From positions 62,001-126,000 of the forward strand of contig CAZXQG010000002.1 in assembly GCA_964642725.1 (NCBI GenBank): a DNA stretch of 64,000 bases. Reading direction: 5' to 3'. The position numbers were made by a program, and so were the translations under genes. Of this stretch, positions 51,062-59,815 are shown in pieces. The notes beneath the pieces are model-generated. The model was not told the origin of the DNA. It saw only the letters and a program-made list of their open reading frames with translations, and searched no databases. This stretch comes from JAGVPT01 sp964642725. Its GTDB lineage: Bacteria; Bacteroidota; Ignavibacteria; UBA10030; UBA8401. How positions within the stretch are numbered: position 1 is the stretch's first letter; the number at the start of each line of letters is the position of its first letter.

Positions 51062-51530
51062 AGGAAAACGGAAAAAATACGAAGAATTGCTGCCTCAGCT
51101 TGCAGCGCTCGTCAGCGATGAATCCGACCTCGTGGCGAACCTGGCAAATGTCAGCGCTGCTCTGAAAGCGACGTTTCCGCTCTATTCATGGGTCGGTTTC
51201 TATCGAATGGAAAAGGGCGAATTGGTGCTTGGTCCTTTTCAAGGAAAGGTCGCCTGTGTCCGAATTAAAATAGGGAGCGGTGTGTGCGGAACCGCAGCGA
51301 AGGAAAGAAAAACGATCATCGTTCCCGATGTGAGCGGCTTTTCGGGGCACATTGCGTGCGACCCTGAGTCAAAATCGGAGATTGTAGTTCCGGTGATGCT
51401 TGATGGACGGTTTTTTGGCGTCATCGATGTCGATAGCAACAGGATAAATACATTTGACAGGATAGATAAGGTCAATCTGGAGAAGGTAGCAAAGATCATC
51501 GCTCAAAAGTTCATCCAATCATTGTCATAG
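51036..51530 (+). CDS. msrC: Free methionine-(R)-sulfoxide reductase (GAF type)
   Basis: 164-residue GAF-domain enzyme repairing free Met-R-sulfoxide. Cys74, Cys84 and Cys108 have the same spacing (10 and 24) as the catalytic cysteines 84, 94 and 118 of E. coli fRMsr. SWVGFYR near the N-terminus is also characteristic. Its 26-nt overlap with ygfZ indicates coupled expression of two redox-maintenance genes. Confidence 0.92.
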   Translation: METITTLAEGKRKKYEELLPQLAALVSDESDLVANLANVSAALKATFPLYSWVGFYRMEKGELVLGPFQGKVACVRIKIGSGVCGTAAKERKTIIVPDVSGFSGHIACDPESKSEIVVPVMLDGRFFGVIDVDSNRINTFDRIDKVNLEKVAKIIAQKFIQSLS

Positions 51531-51538
51531 AACAAATC

Positions 51539-52390
51539 GTGGCGAAAAAACAAAAAAAGCTCCTTCATCCTTTACGAGCATACAAGAATCCTCAGTTTTT
51601 GAACAGTAAGGATGCGCGCCCGATCCGAATACTCTCAGAATTTCTGGAACCATTGAGCAGATTCAATTACTATCGCATTAAAGACATCATTGTATTTTTT
51701 GGATCAGCGCGGATACAATCGCCGTCCTCAGCTCGAAAAAGACTTGCAGCAGTAAAGGTGAAACTAAAAGGAAGGAAGAAGATAAATCCTAACCTTACTG
51801 AAGAATACAGAAAGGCGACAATTGCTGTAGAGATGTCGGCTTACTATAAAGATGCCGAGACTCTTGCATACCTTTTAACTAAATGGTCGCAGTCGTTAAA
51901 GGAAAGGAATCGCTTTGTTGTCTGCACGGGGGGAGGGCCAGGGATCATGGAAGGGGCAAATAAAGGCGCCTTGATGGCAAAAGGAAGGTCTATAGGACTA
52001 AACATTGGTTTGCCCCTTGAACAGTATCCTAATAAGTACATTTCACCTGAGTTAAATTTTGAATTCCACTATTTCTTCATGCGTAAATACTGGTTCATGT
52101 ATCTCGGAAAAGCATTGGTTGCATTCCCCGGAGGCTTCGGAACCTTGGACGAGTTAATGGAACTGCTCACATTGCTTCAGACAAGAAAAATCAAAAAGAA
52201 AATGACGGTCATCCTCTATGGTAAAAAATTCTGGGAGCATGTCGTGAATTTTTCGCTTCTTGAAGATTATGGAATGATTAGTGGTGGTGATTTTGAATTA
52301 TTTAAGTTTGCGGATACGCCACAAGAGGCATTCGAAATCCTCAGGAACGGATTAACGAAGAACTATCTTCAACATCATGTTTGGAAATAA
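51539..52390 (+). CDS. LOG-family (TIGR00730-like) Rossmann-fold protein
   Basis: 283 residues starting with GTG. The nucleotide-binding and catalytic motifs are clear: VCTGGGPGIMEGANKGA and later PGGFGTLDELMELLTLLQ (the PGGxGTxxE motif). Such proteins hydrolyse nucleoside monophosphates and are annotated as cytokinin riboside 5'-monophosphate phosphoribohydrolases. An N-terminal ~60-residue basic extension precedes the core. Confidence 0.85.
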   Translation: MAKKQKKLLHPLRAYKNPQFLNSKDARPIRILSEFLEPLSRFNYYRIKDIIVFFGSARIQSPSSARKRLAAVKVKLKGRKKINPNLTEEYRKATIAVEMSAYYKDAETLAYLLTKWSQSLKERNRFVVCTGGGPGIMEGANKGALMAKGRSIGLNIGLPLEQYPNKYISPELNFEFHYFFMRKYWFMYLGKALVAFPGGFGTLDELMELLTLLQTRKIKKKMTVILYGKKFWEHVVNFSLLEDYGMISGGDFELFKFADTPQEAFEILRNGLTKNYLQHHVWK

Positions 52391-52396
52391 GAGACT

Positions 52397-53257
52397 ATGA
52401 AACAACTTGATGAGGATTCTATAAACAGGTTAAAATCATTGATTTATCTTCTTGATGATGAAGATGATTCTATTTATTCTATTGCGAAACATCATTTGTT
52501 GCAGACTGGTGAAGAAGCCTTACCAGTACTCGAAGGATATTTTCAAACTGACGACTCCCTTATGCAGCATCGGATAAGAGAGGTTTATGAAGCCATCTCT
52601 CAGACTACCTTCAAGGATCAATTCCGGTTATTTTGTGAAAAATACAGAGGAGATCTTGATTTGGAAGAAGGGGTTTTCCTGATCGCGAAACATGGTTTCC
52701 CGAGCGTCGAAATGCATATGTATTCGGACTTATTAAATTTCTTTGCTTCGGAATTCCAGTCCAGACTTGATCCATCAGATGCTCCCGAGGAAATTGCCGG
52801 AAAGATAGGGAATTACTTTTCAGTTGAAAAAAGGTTTTCCGGAAAAGAAGCAGATTATTACAATACGGACAACCATTATATCCATAAAGTCATCGAGACA
52901 AAAAGGGGAGTTCCGATTGCCCTCTCGGTAATTTATATGTTTGTGCTGCGTAGACTAAATTTTCCTGTTCAAGGAATCGGAATGCCTGGACATTTTATTG
53001 TTAAGTATGAGTTTGGATCGAAGCCGCTATTTGCGGATCCGTTTAACGCTGGAAGTATTCTCTCAATTGATGATTGCAGAAGATCTTTGCTTAAATTAGG
53101 ATATGCCTTTAAAGATGAATATCTTGAGCCGGTCACCAATCGGCAAATTCTAGAACGAATGCTGCGTAACTTGGTGTTAGTTTTTGAAAAGCAAAACCAA
53201 TCGATGAAAATGCAATCATTATTGCAGTGTATTGATATATTGAACAGAAATGTCTAA
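52397..53257 (+). CDS. SirB1/transglutaminase-like family protein
   Basis: 286 residues. The first ~90 are helical and HEAT-like. The core carries the SirB1 text YNTDNHYIHKVIETKRGVPIALSVIY and GMPGHFIVKY, as in the PF13369 transglutaminase-like domain. The nucleophilic Cys expected of a true transglutaminase is not obvious, so catalytic activity is doubtful. It begins 6 nt after the LOG-like gene; tmRNA follows. Confidence 0.8.
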   Translation: MKQLDEDSINRLKSLIYLLDDEDDSIYSIAKHHLLQTGEEALPVLEGYFQTDDSLMQHRIREVYEAISQTTFKDQFRLFCEKYRGDLDLEEGVFLIAKHGFPSVEMHMYSDLLNFFASEFQSRLDPSDAPEEIAGKIGNYFSVEKRFSGKEADYYNTDNHYIHKVIETKRGVPIALSVIYMFVLRRLNFPVQGIGMPGHFIVKYEFGSKPLFADPFNAGSILSIDDCRRSLLKLGYAFKDEYLEPVTNRQILERMLRNLVLVFEKQNQSMKMQSLLQCIDILNRNV

Positions 53258-53267
53258 ATTGGGAGAA

Positions 53268-53632
53268 GGGGGTGAATGGTCTCGACGGGGTTGAAGATGG
53301 TTAGACAGAAGCATACCGTGCTCTCCGAGTCGCACGTTAATAAAGCGGAACCAACTTAAGTGCAGACTACAACTACGCACTCGCTGCTTAACTAAACATT
53401 AACAGCGCATCTTCATGAAGCTCTACCTGACTAGTTTCATGCAAGGTGTCGACTTCAGTCGGGCGTGCTAATATCAACGCTGGAGCGATATTAGTGAAGA
53501 TCGATGCCAGATAGCTTCGGGATTGGTGAGTTCATCCAACCGGCTCGAGGCGAATGTTCACGAGATGGACTGAGTATGGAGAAGGTCTAATGGTCATCAC
53601 TCCGGACCGGGGTTCGAATCCCCGCACCTCCA
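53268..53632 (+). ncRNA. ssrA: tmRNA (tag peptide ADYNYALAA)
   Basis: 365 nt. The tRNA-like ends pair: 5' GGGGGTG (53268-53274) with 3' CACCTCC (53625-53631), discriminator A at 53632, CCA not encoded. The T-arm reads CCGGGGTTCGAATCCCCG. The resume codon GCA is at 53362, after the usual TAAGT, and the tag ORF runs to TAA at 53389-53391, giving ADYNYALAA with the standard ALAA degradation end. The 5' segment GGTGAATGGTCTCGACGGGG is typical. Confidence 0.96.
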
Positions 53633-53659
53633 CTATGACTGATTTCTGCAAAATGCTTT

Positions 53660-54550
53660 GTGAGTTTCATGACTCAGGAAGACGTCCGCTGTATTGACTT
53701 TACGAAAATGTCTGGAGCAGGCAACGACTTTGTTGTCATGGACAACCGCAGACGCATCGTTTCTGACCCGAGTACATTTGCACGGGTCGTTTGTGACCGG
53801 CGGAAGGGGATTGGTGCCGATGGTTTGTTGCTCATTGAAGAGAGCAGTAAAGCTGATTTCCTGATGAAATACTTCAATTCGGACGGCAGCTATGGAGGAA
53901 TGTGCGGCAACGGCGGAAGGTGCATCAGCAGGTTTGCGTACCTCAAGCAAATTGTTCCTAGTCCAGAGATCAGTTTTGAAGCACTGGAGCATATTTACAC
54001 TGCTTCTGTGTCGGAAAAAATGGTCACATTAAAAATGAAGGAGCCTGCCGATTTTCGGATAAACCAGGAACTCCGTATTTCTGATTTGAGTATACATTTC
54101 CATTTTGTGAATTCTGGATCTCCTCACTGTGTCATTTTTCTCGAGGAGAACAAGGACTTACCAAAGCGCCTCGAAGAAGTTGACGTGGACGGGCTCGGAA
54201 GAAAAATCCGGAATCATGATTTCTTTTTCCCTGAAGGAGCAAATATAAATTTTGTTGACGACAACTCCTCAAGTATTTTTTTTACAAGGACATATGAGCG
54301 AGGAGTTGAAGCAGAAACTCTGGCTTGTGGGACAGGATCGGTGGCTGTTGCGTTGATTGCTAATCGGGTCAAGAATTCACCGTCGCCGATAACACTTGGT
54401 GTTCGAAGCGGCGAGTTCTTGAGTGTGAAATTCAAGAAAACAGGAATCGGGCTTTATCAGGAAGTCTGCTTAACCGGAAGTGCGCATATGATTTTTAGCG
54501 GTGTAATTAAATACGAATATTCTACTCAGTCCATCGTCGATATCCTTTAG
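53660..54550 (+). CDS. dapF: Diaminopimelate epimerase
   Basis: Racemises LL- to meso-diaminopimelate for lysine and peptidoglycan. The two catalytic cysteines lie in MCGNGGRC (Cys82) and LACGTGS (Cys223). KMSGAGNDFVV opens the first half. The start may be GTG 53660 or ATG 53669; no clear ribosome site distinguishes them. It shares one base with the next gene's start. Confidence 0.94.
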   Translation: MSFMTQEDVRCIDFTKMSGAGNDFVVMDNRRRIVSDPSTFARVVCDRRKGIGADGLLLIEESSKADFLMKYFNSDGSYGGMCGNGGRCISRFAYLKQIVPSPEISFEALEHIYTASVSEKMVTLKMKEPADFRINQELRISDLSIHFHFVNSGSPHCVIFLEENKDLPKRLEEVDVDGLGRKIRNHDFFFPEGANINFVDDNSSSIFFTRTYERGVEAETLACGTGSVAVALIANRVKNSPSPITLGVRSGEFLSVKFKKTGIGLYQEVCLTGSAHMIFSGVIKYEYSTQSIVDIL

Positions 54551-55455
54551 TGCTCCCAACCTTACTCATTCTTAACCCACGTTCAGGCCGCGGAAACAAC
54601 GAGAAACATATTCCCGTAATTAGAGAATTTTTCAAGGCAAAGGGAATTGTCTTCGATGTTCAGGTCACTACATGTCCTGGCGATGCCGTGAGGATCGCCA
54701 GCGAGGCGAAAAAGAACTACGCCATTATTGTCGCCGGTGGCGGAGACGGGACGGTCAATGAGGTTGTTAATGGGATAGCAGGATCGAACAACGTTCTTGG
54801 AATTCTGCCGCTTGGATCCGGCAACGATTTTGCAAATGTTTTGTCCTATCCTAAAAAATTACATGACAGCTTGCAAATTCTGACGCGTCAACATATTAAA
54901 TCAATTGACTTAGGGTTAATTGAAGTAATAAATAGCAAACTGGAAAAGACGGCAAAGTACTTCATTAATGCGGTAGGCATTGGTCTCGATGCACAAGTGG
55001 CCTATGAAGCTAAGAAGATATACTGGGCTCGCGGACTAACTAAATACGCATTAGCAGCAGTGAAGGTTATAGCTCAGTATCGCGCTGAGTCATCGTTCGT
55101 AACGAGCTCGGAATTTGAGAGTGCAGGAAAACACTTATTGATCTCGATTGGAAACGGGAAAAGTTCCGGGGGTGGCTTCTATCTGACGCCTGACGCAGCG
55201 CTTGATGACGGACATCTCGACGTGTGTTTGGCAAAGGATCTTTCAATACTCAACATCCTTAAAATATTCCCGTTCGTTTTTGTGGGCAAGCATGGTCGGT
55301 TTGCGCAAATTGCGATAAAACGAACGAAGGATTTGGTCGTAAAAACACATGGAGACGTTCCGGTGCACGTTGATGGAGAGATGATGGGATTAGATAACCG
55401 GGAGATACACGTTTCAGTGATTCCCAATGGTATGTCTGTTCTGATGCCTCTTTAA
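54550..55455 (+). CDS. Diacylglycerol/lipid kinase family protein (YegS/DgkB type)
   Basis: 301 residues. The DAGK catalytic block VAGGGDGTVNEVVNGI (near residue 57) and LPLGSGNDFAN are intact, with the C-terminal V-P-V-H-V-D-G-E segment. It phosphorylates diacylglycerol or a related lipid using ATP. The GTG start overlaps the dapF stop by 1 nt. It is the last gene before the convergent purL. Confidence 0.9.
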   Translation: MLPTLLILNPRSGRGNNEKHIPVIREFFKAKGIVFDVQVTTCPGDAVRIASEAKKNYAIIVAGGGDGTVNEVVNGIAGSNNVLGILPLGSGNDFANVLSYPKKLHDSLQILTRQHIKSIDLGLIEVINSKLEKTAKYFINAVGIGLDAQVAYEAKKIYWARGLTKYALAAVKVIAQYRAESSFVTSSEFESAGKHLLISIGNGKSSGGGFYLTPDAALDDGHLDVCLAKDLSILNILKIFPFVFVGKHGRFAQIAIKRTKDLVVKTHGDVPVHVDGEMMGLDNREIHVSVIPNGMSVLMPL

Positions 55456-55547
55456 TTTCTTGGACAAGTGATTTTTGGCGCTGGTATGTTTTGATATAAT
55501 ATGTGTTATGTAAAGTTAGTCATTTGCTCAGTGAACAACACTTTCTT

Positions 55548-57800
55548 CTATCCTTTACCGTCCATAATTTTACTGATTGAATTGTAATAGGCACCTTCTG
55601 CAGCTTTCCTATCCAAGTTGAGAACCTCTCCTACAATAATCTTGGGTAATTCGGTCACTTTACCAAGTTGAGCAAATTCTATCTTGTGGTGTTGGCATAT
55701 ACTTTCGATCGCCGCGCGGTTTTTGGGATTGGCTGATATGACAATTCTGCTCTGCTCTTCGCCAAACAGGAGAAAATCTTGTCGCTTATCCTTGCGTTCG
55801 GAGAGGTTCACATTACATCCAATTTCCGGATTCTCTGCAGTAATAACGCTTTCAACGAGCGAAATCGCGAAGCCTCCTTCGGAAACATCGTGAGCTGAGC
55901 TCAAGAAGCCTTTTTGGATTAACTCAAGGCAGCACTCATGCAATCGTTTTTCCTCGTCGATATCGAAAAATGGAGCATTGTTTCCAGTCATGCCGAAGAC
56001 TTCCTTTAAATACTCGCTTCCGTTCACGTCACCTCGAAGCGTGCCAAGCAGAATAATATCATCTCCGGCTTTGTTAAACGCACTAGTCGTAACGTGAGAT
56101 TCGTTCTCGATAAGTCCTACCATCCCGATCACCGGGGTCGGATAGATTGCTCCCAGCGGATTTTCATTGTAGAAGCTAACATTTCCGCCGGTCACGGGAG
56201 TTTCAAAAACACGACAAGCGTGTGCGATGCCGCCGACTGCCTCCTTGAACTGCCAATATGATTCCGGTTTATATGGATTGCCAAAGTTTAAGCAATTTGT
56301 AATTCCAATAGGCCTAGCTCCTGAACAAATAACATTCCTAGCTGATTCAGCTACAGCTATTTCTGCTCCAATTTTAGGGTTCAAATAAACATACCTGGAA
56401 TTACAATCCGTTTTCATAGCAAGAAATTTTCCGGTTCCGTCTATTCGAACAACCGCTGCATCTGAGTTTGGGCCAACTCTCGTGCCGGTCCTGACCATTG
56501 AATCGTATTGTTCGAAAACCCATCGTTTGCTCGCGATGTTTGGAATTGCCAGGAGCTTCAAAGTTATCTCCTGAAGGTTTCCCGGTTCTTTCAACGCTTC
56601 AAGCTTTAACTCTGTGCGAACGCTTAGATATCCGGGCTCTCTTGATTCGCGGTGATATACCGGAGCACCTCCGCCCAGAACTAACGATTCAGCAGGAACA
56701 TCCGCTTTTAACTCTCCATTTTTGAATATCTTGACTCGCCCGTCATCCGTTACTTCACCGATCACCACAGAGTGAAGATCCCATTTGTCGAAAATTTCGG
56801 TTACCGTTTTTTCGGAACCTTTTTTAACGACGAGCAGCATTCTCTCCTGGGATTCGGAAAGCATTATTTGATATGCGGACATGTTAGACTCGCGCACCGG
56901 CACTTTGTCAAGGTCAATGCGCATCCCGGAATTTCCCTTGGCACTCATTTCAGTTGTTGAACAAGTGATTCCGGCGGCGCCCATATCTTGTATACCCACA
57001 ATCAATCCAGCCTTAATAACTTCAAGTGTTGCTTCGAGCAGTAATTTTTCTGTAAATGGATCCCCCACCTGGACGGACGGCCGTTTGCTTTCAGATTTTT
57101 CCGAAATCTCTTCGGACGCGAATGTCGCCCCATGAATTCCATCTTTGCCGGTGGATGAACCAACGATCATCACTGGATTTCCGGTTCCTTTTGAAGTTGC
57201 GGAGGCAATTTCCGAGTGTTTTACTATGCCGACGGCCATGGCGTTGACAAGAGGGTTTCCTTGATAACTATTGTCAAAGTAGACTTCACCGGCCACGGTG
57301 GGAACGCCAAAACTATTGCCATAATCCCCCACTCCTTTTACTACGCCGCGGAACAGCTGCCTCGCTTGCTCATCAGTAAGTTCACCGAATCTTAATGAGT
57401 TGAGTGATGCGATCGGTCGTGCTCCCATCGTGAATATATCGCGCATAATTCCGCCTACACCGGTAGCAGCTCCCTGATATGGCTCTACGGCTGAGGGATG
57501 ATTGTGACTCTCAATTTTAAAAGCCACGGCCAATCCATCGCCGATATCGACAAGACCCGCGTTCTCTTCCCCCGCACTGACGAGAAGCCGTCCCCCTGAA
57601 CGCGGAAGTGTTTTCAACAAAGCAATAGAATTCTTGTAACTGCAGTGTTCGCTCCACATGACGCTGTAGATTCCCAGCTCCGTGTAGGAAGGAGTTCTGC
57701 CCAACAGCTTCAGTATTCTCTGGTATTCTTCATCCGTTAGCCCGTGCTGAAGGGCCAAGTCTTTTGTTACTTTAGGTTCTTGTTCTAAATCATGTGCCAT
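55548..57800 (-). CDS. purL: Phosphoribosylformylglycinamidine synthase subunit PurL (small type)
   Basis: 750 residues, the length of the PurL that works with separate PurS and PurQ. It catalyses ATP-dependent amidation of FGAR in purine synthesis. Blocks seen: SVMWSEHCSYKNS, ESHNHPSAVEPYQGAATGVGG, QDMGAAGITCS and SEGGFAISLVE. It is the last gene of the minus-strand operon, 14 nt after the biotin carrier. purS and purQ are not in the window. Confidence 0.96.
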   Translation of the reverse strand: MAHDLEQEPKVTKDLALQHGLTDEEYQRILKLLGRTPSYTELGIYSVMWSEHCSYKNSIALLKTLPRSGGRLLVSAGEENAGLVDIGDGLAVAFKIESHNHPSAVEPYQGAATGVGGIMRDIFTMGARPIASLNSLRFGELTDEQARQLFRGVVKGVGDYGNSFGVPTVAGEVYFDNSYQGNPLVNAMAVGIVKHSEIASATSKGTGNPVMIVGSSTGKDGIHGATFASEEISEKSESKRPSVQVGDPFTEKLLLEATLEVIKAGLIVGIQDMGAAGITCSTTEMSAKGNSGMRIDLDKVPVRESNMSAYQIMLSESQERMLLVVKKGSEKTVTEIFDKWDLHSVVIGEVTDDGRVKIFKNGELKADVPAESLVLGGGAPVYHRESREPGYLSVRTELKLEALKEPGNLQEITLKLLAIPNIASKRWVFEQYDSMVRTGTRVGPNSDAAVVRIDGTGKFLAMKTDCNSRYVYLNPKIGAEIAVAESARNVICSGARPIGITNCLNFGNPYKPESYWQFKEAVGGIAHACRVFETPVTGGNVSFYNENPLGAIYPTPVIGMVGLIENESHVTTSAFNKAGDDIILLGTLRGDVNGSEYLKEVFGMTGNNAPFFDIDEEKRLHECCLELIQKGFLSSAHDVSEGGFAISLVESVITAENPEIGCNVNLSERKDKRQDFLLFGEEQSRIVISANPKNRAAIESICQHHKIEFAQLGKVTELPKIIVGEVLNLDRKAAEGAYYNSISKIMDGKG

Positions 57801-57814
57801 AGAGTTATAGTATC

Positions 57815-58315
57815 CTATTCTATAAGAAAAAGCAATTCACCTTTATTAACGACCTGCCTGTCAACGACATGCACTTTTTTTATGATCCCTTCCTTTGTCG
57901 CGCGTATTTCATTTTCCATTTTCATCGCTTCTAATACGAGCAGCCCATCCCCCGCCTCAACTCGTTCTCCCTCCTTGACTTCACAACGAACAACCATTCC
58001 CGGCATGGGAGAACGCACTTCTGTGGCCGAGTGTTTTTTCGGTAATGCAGCGGACCGAAGAACAGCCAATTGCGTCCCAGAGGTCTCGACCCCTACCCTA
58101 TAGATATTTCCATGGATTATGATCCCATATATGAGATCATTTCTAGTGATTGTACCATGAAATGACCTGCCGTTTAAGATCAGGGAAAAACGTCCCGAAG
58201 ATATTTTTTGTATATCAGCCTGAATAATTTTTCCATCCAATAATATCGAGCCGTCCCCCTCAAATGACCATTTATACTGTTTATCGTTGATGCTGGCAAT
58301 GAGTGTTGGCATCAC
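57815..58315 (-). CDS. Biotin carboxyl carrier protein of an acyl-CoA carboxylase
   Basis: 166 residues. The C-terminal ~70 form a biotinyl domain with the acceptor Lys132 in EAMKMEN. The N-terminal ~90-residue beta region resembles the carrier-linking region of propionyl- or methylcrotonyl-CoA carboxylase alpha chains rather than AccB. The start follows the biotin carboxylase stop without a gap. Confidence 0.9.
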   Translation of the reverse strand: MMPTLIASINDKQYKWSFEGDGSILLDGKIIQADIQKISSGRFSLILNGRSFHGTITRNDLIYGIIIHGNIYRVGVETSGTQLAVLRSAALPKKHSATEVRSPMPGMVVRCEVKEGERVEAGDGLLVLEAMKMENEIRATKEGIIKKVHVVDRQVVNKGELLFLIE

Positions 58316-59815
58316 TTATTCTTCGATTCGATTATATTTCCAGCGACCTTGATTTGCGGCTTGCTCTTTTCGATCGTTCGAAGACTCTGAAGTGGAACGA
58401 TGCACAGCAGCAGCAATTAGTGAAGCGGCTAATTCCGTATTGGAATTGGGAGTTACTTCGTTTGGATGATAATATTTCTCGACAAACTGGTTATCGTACT
58501 TGCCGCCGACAAAACTCGGATGCGAAACAACGAATCGGCAGAAAGGGATTGTAGTTGCTACTCCGGAGAGTACATATTCTGAGAGGGCTCGGTCCATCCT
58601 TTTGATTGCTTCGTTACGGTCCGCACCCCACGCTATCAATTTGGCCAGCAAGGGATCATAGAAATGAGCAACAGTTGTTCCCGTCATAACTCCGGAATCA
58701 TGCCTGATTCCGTATCCTTCGCTTGGAGCATACTCTTCAATAGTTCCCGTGGAAGGAAAGAAATTATCATCTGGATCTTCCGCGCATATCCTGCATTCGA
58801 TCGCATGACCTCGTGGAGAAACAGTCTCTTGCAAGTAAGGCAATGGTTCACCCTGTGCGATTTTGATCTGCGCTTTCACCAAATCAATGCCGTAGACCAA
58901 CTCTGTAACCGGATGCTCAACCTGAAGACGTGTGTTCATTTCGAGGAAATAGAAAGCACTCTTCGAGTCCACTAAAAATTCAACCGTTCCTGCACTAACG
59001 TACCCGGACTCTCGGGCCGCATTGACAGCGGCTTTCCCCATCGCTTGTCTCAAAGGCTCTGACAAATCAGAACTAGGACATTCCTCGACAAGTTTTTGAT
59101 GTCTTCGTTGAATCGAACACTCTCTTTCCCCCAAAAAGATTACGTTCCCATGCATGTCTGCGAGGATCTGAATTTCAATGTGCCGCGGACTCAACAGATA
59201 CTTTTCAATAAACACATCAGCGCTCCCGAACGCCTTAAGCGACTCTGATTGCGCTTGCCGCAACGATTGTTCAAGTTCATCCTCCCGCTCGACCTTTCTC
59301 ATCCCCTTTCCCCCGCCGCCATGAACAGCCTTAATTAATACCGGATATTCAATCTGTTGAGCTACATTAATTGCTTGACTATAATCCTTTACTGGAGCGA
59401 TGGTTCCGGGTAATATCGGAACCTTTGCTTTCTGCATCAATTCGCGGGCTGCAGTCTTACTTCCCAGTTTTTTCATCGCAGAAGAAGGCGGTCCGATGAA
59501 AGTCAATCCTTCTGAAATTACTGCGTCAACGAAATCAGGGTTTTCGGAAAGGAACCCGTATCCGGGGTGGATCGCATCGCAATGTGATTTTTTTGCGACG
59601 GCAATTATCTTTTGTATGTCGAGATACGTGTCTCTTGAAAGGTTGCCATGAAGGGGGTAAGCTTCGTTTGAATTAAAGACATAGGGAGCACAACGGTCTA
59701 TATCCGAAAAAACCGCCACCGTTTCAATACCCATTTCCGATGCAGAGCGGTGAATGCGCAAGGCGATTTCCCCGCGATTGGCAATGAGCAATTTTTTAAT
59801 CCGTTTTGGCCTCAT
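58316..59815 (-). CDS. Biotin carboxylase subunit of an acyl-CoA carboxylase
   Basis: 499-residue ATP-grasp enzyme that carboxylates biotin using bicarbonate. Recognisable segments are KLLIANRGEIALRI at the start, the glycine-rich HGGGGKGMRKV loop, LGERECSIQRRHQK and EMNTRLQVEHPVTE. It is slightly longer than housekeeping AccC (about 450). The carboxyltransferase beta subunit is not in the window, so the acyl-CoA substrate cannot be assigned. It overlaps mutS2 by 4 nt. Confidence 0.92.
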   Translation of the reverse strand: MRPKRIKKLLIANRGEIALRIHRSASEMGIETVAVFSDIDRCAPYVFNSNEAYPLHGNLSRDTYLDIQKIIAVAKKSHCDAIHPGYGFLSENPDFVDAVISEGLTFIGPPSSAMKKLGSKTAARELMQKAKVPILPGTIAPVKDYSQAINVAQQIEYPVLIKAVHGGGGKGMRKVEREDELEQSLRQAQSESLKAFGSADVFIEKYLLSPRHIEIQILADMHGNVIFLGERECSIQRRHQKLVEECPSSDLSEPLRQAMGKAAVNAARESGYVSAGTVEFLVDSKSAFYFLEMNTRLQVEHPVTELVYGIDLVKAQIKIAQGEPLPYLQETVSPRGHAIECRICAEDPDDNFFPSTGTIEEYAPSEGYGIRHDSGVMTGTTVAHFYDPLLAKLIAWGADRNEAIKRMDRALSEYVLSGVATTIPFCRFVVSHPSFVGGKYDNQFVEKYYHPNEVTPNSNTELAASLIAAAVHRSTSESSNDRKEQAANQGRWKYNRIEE

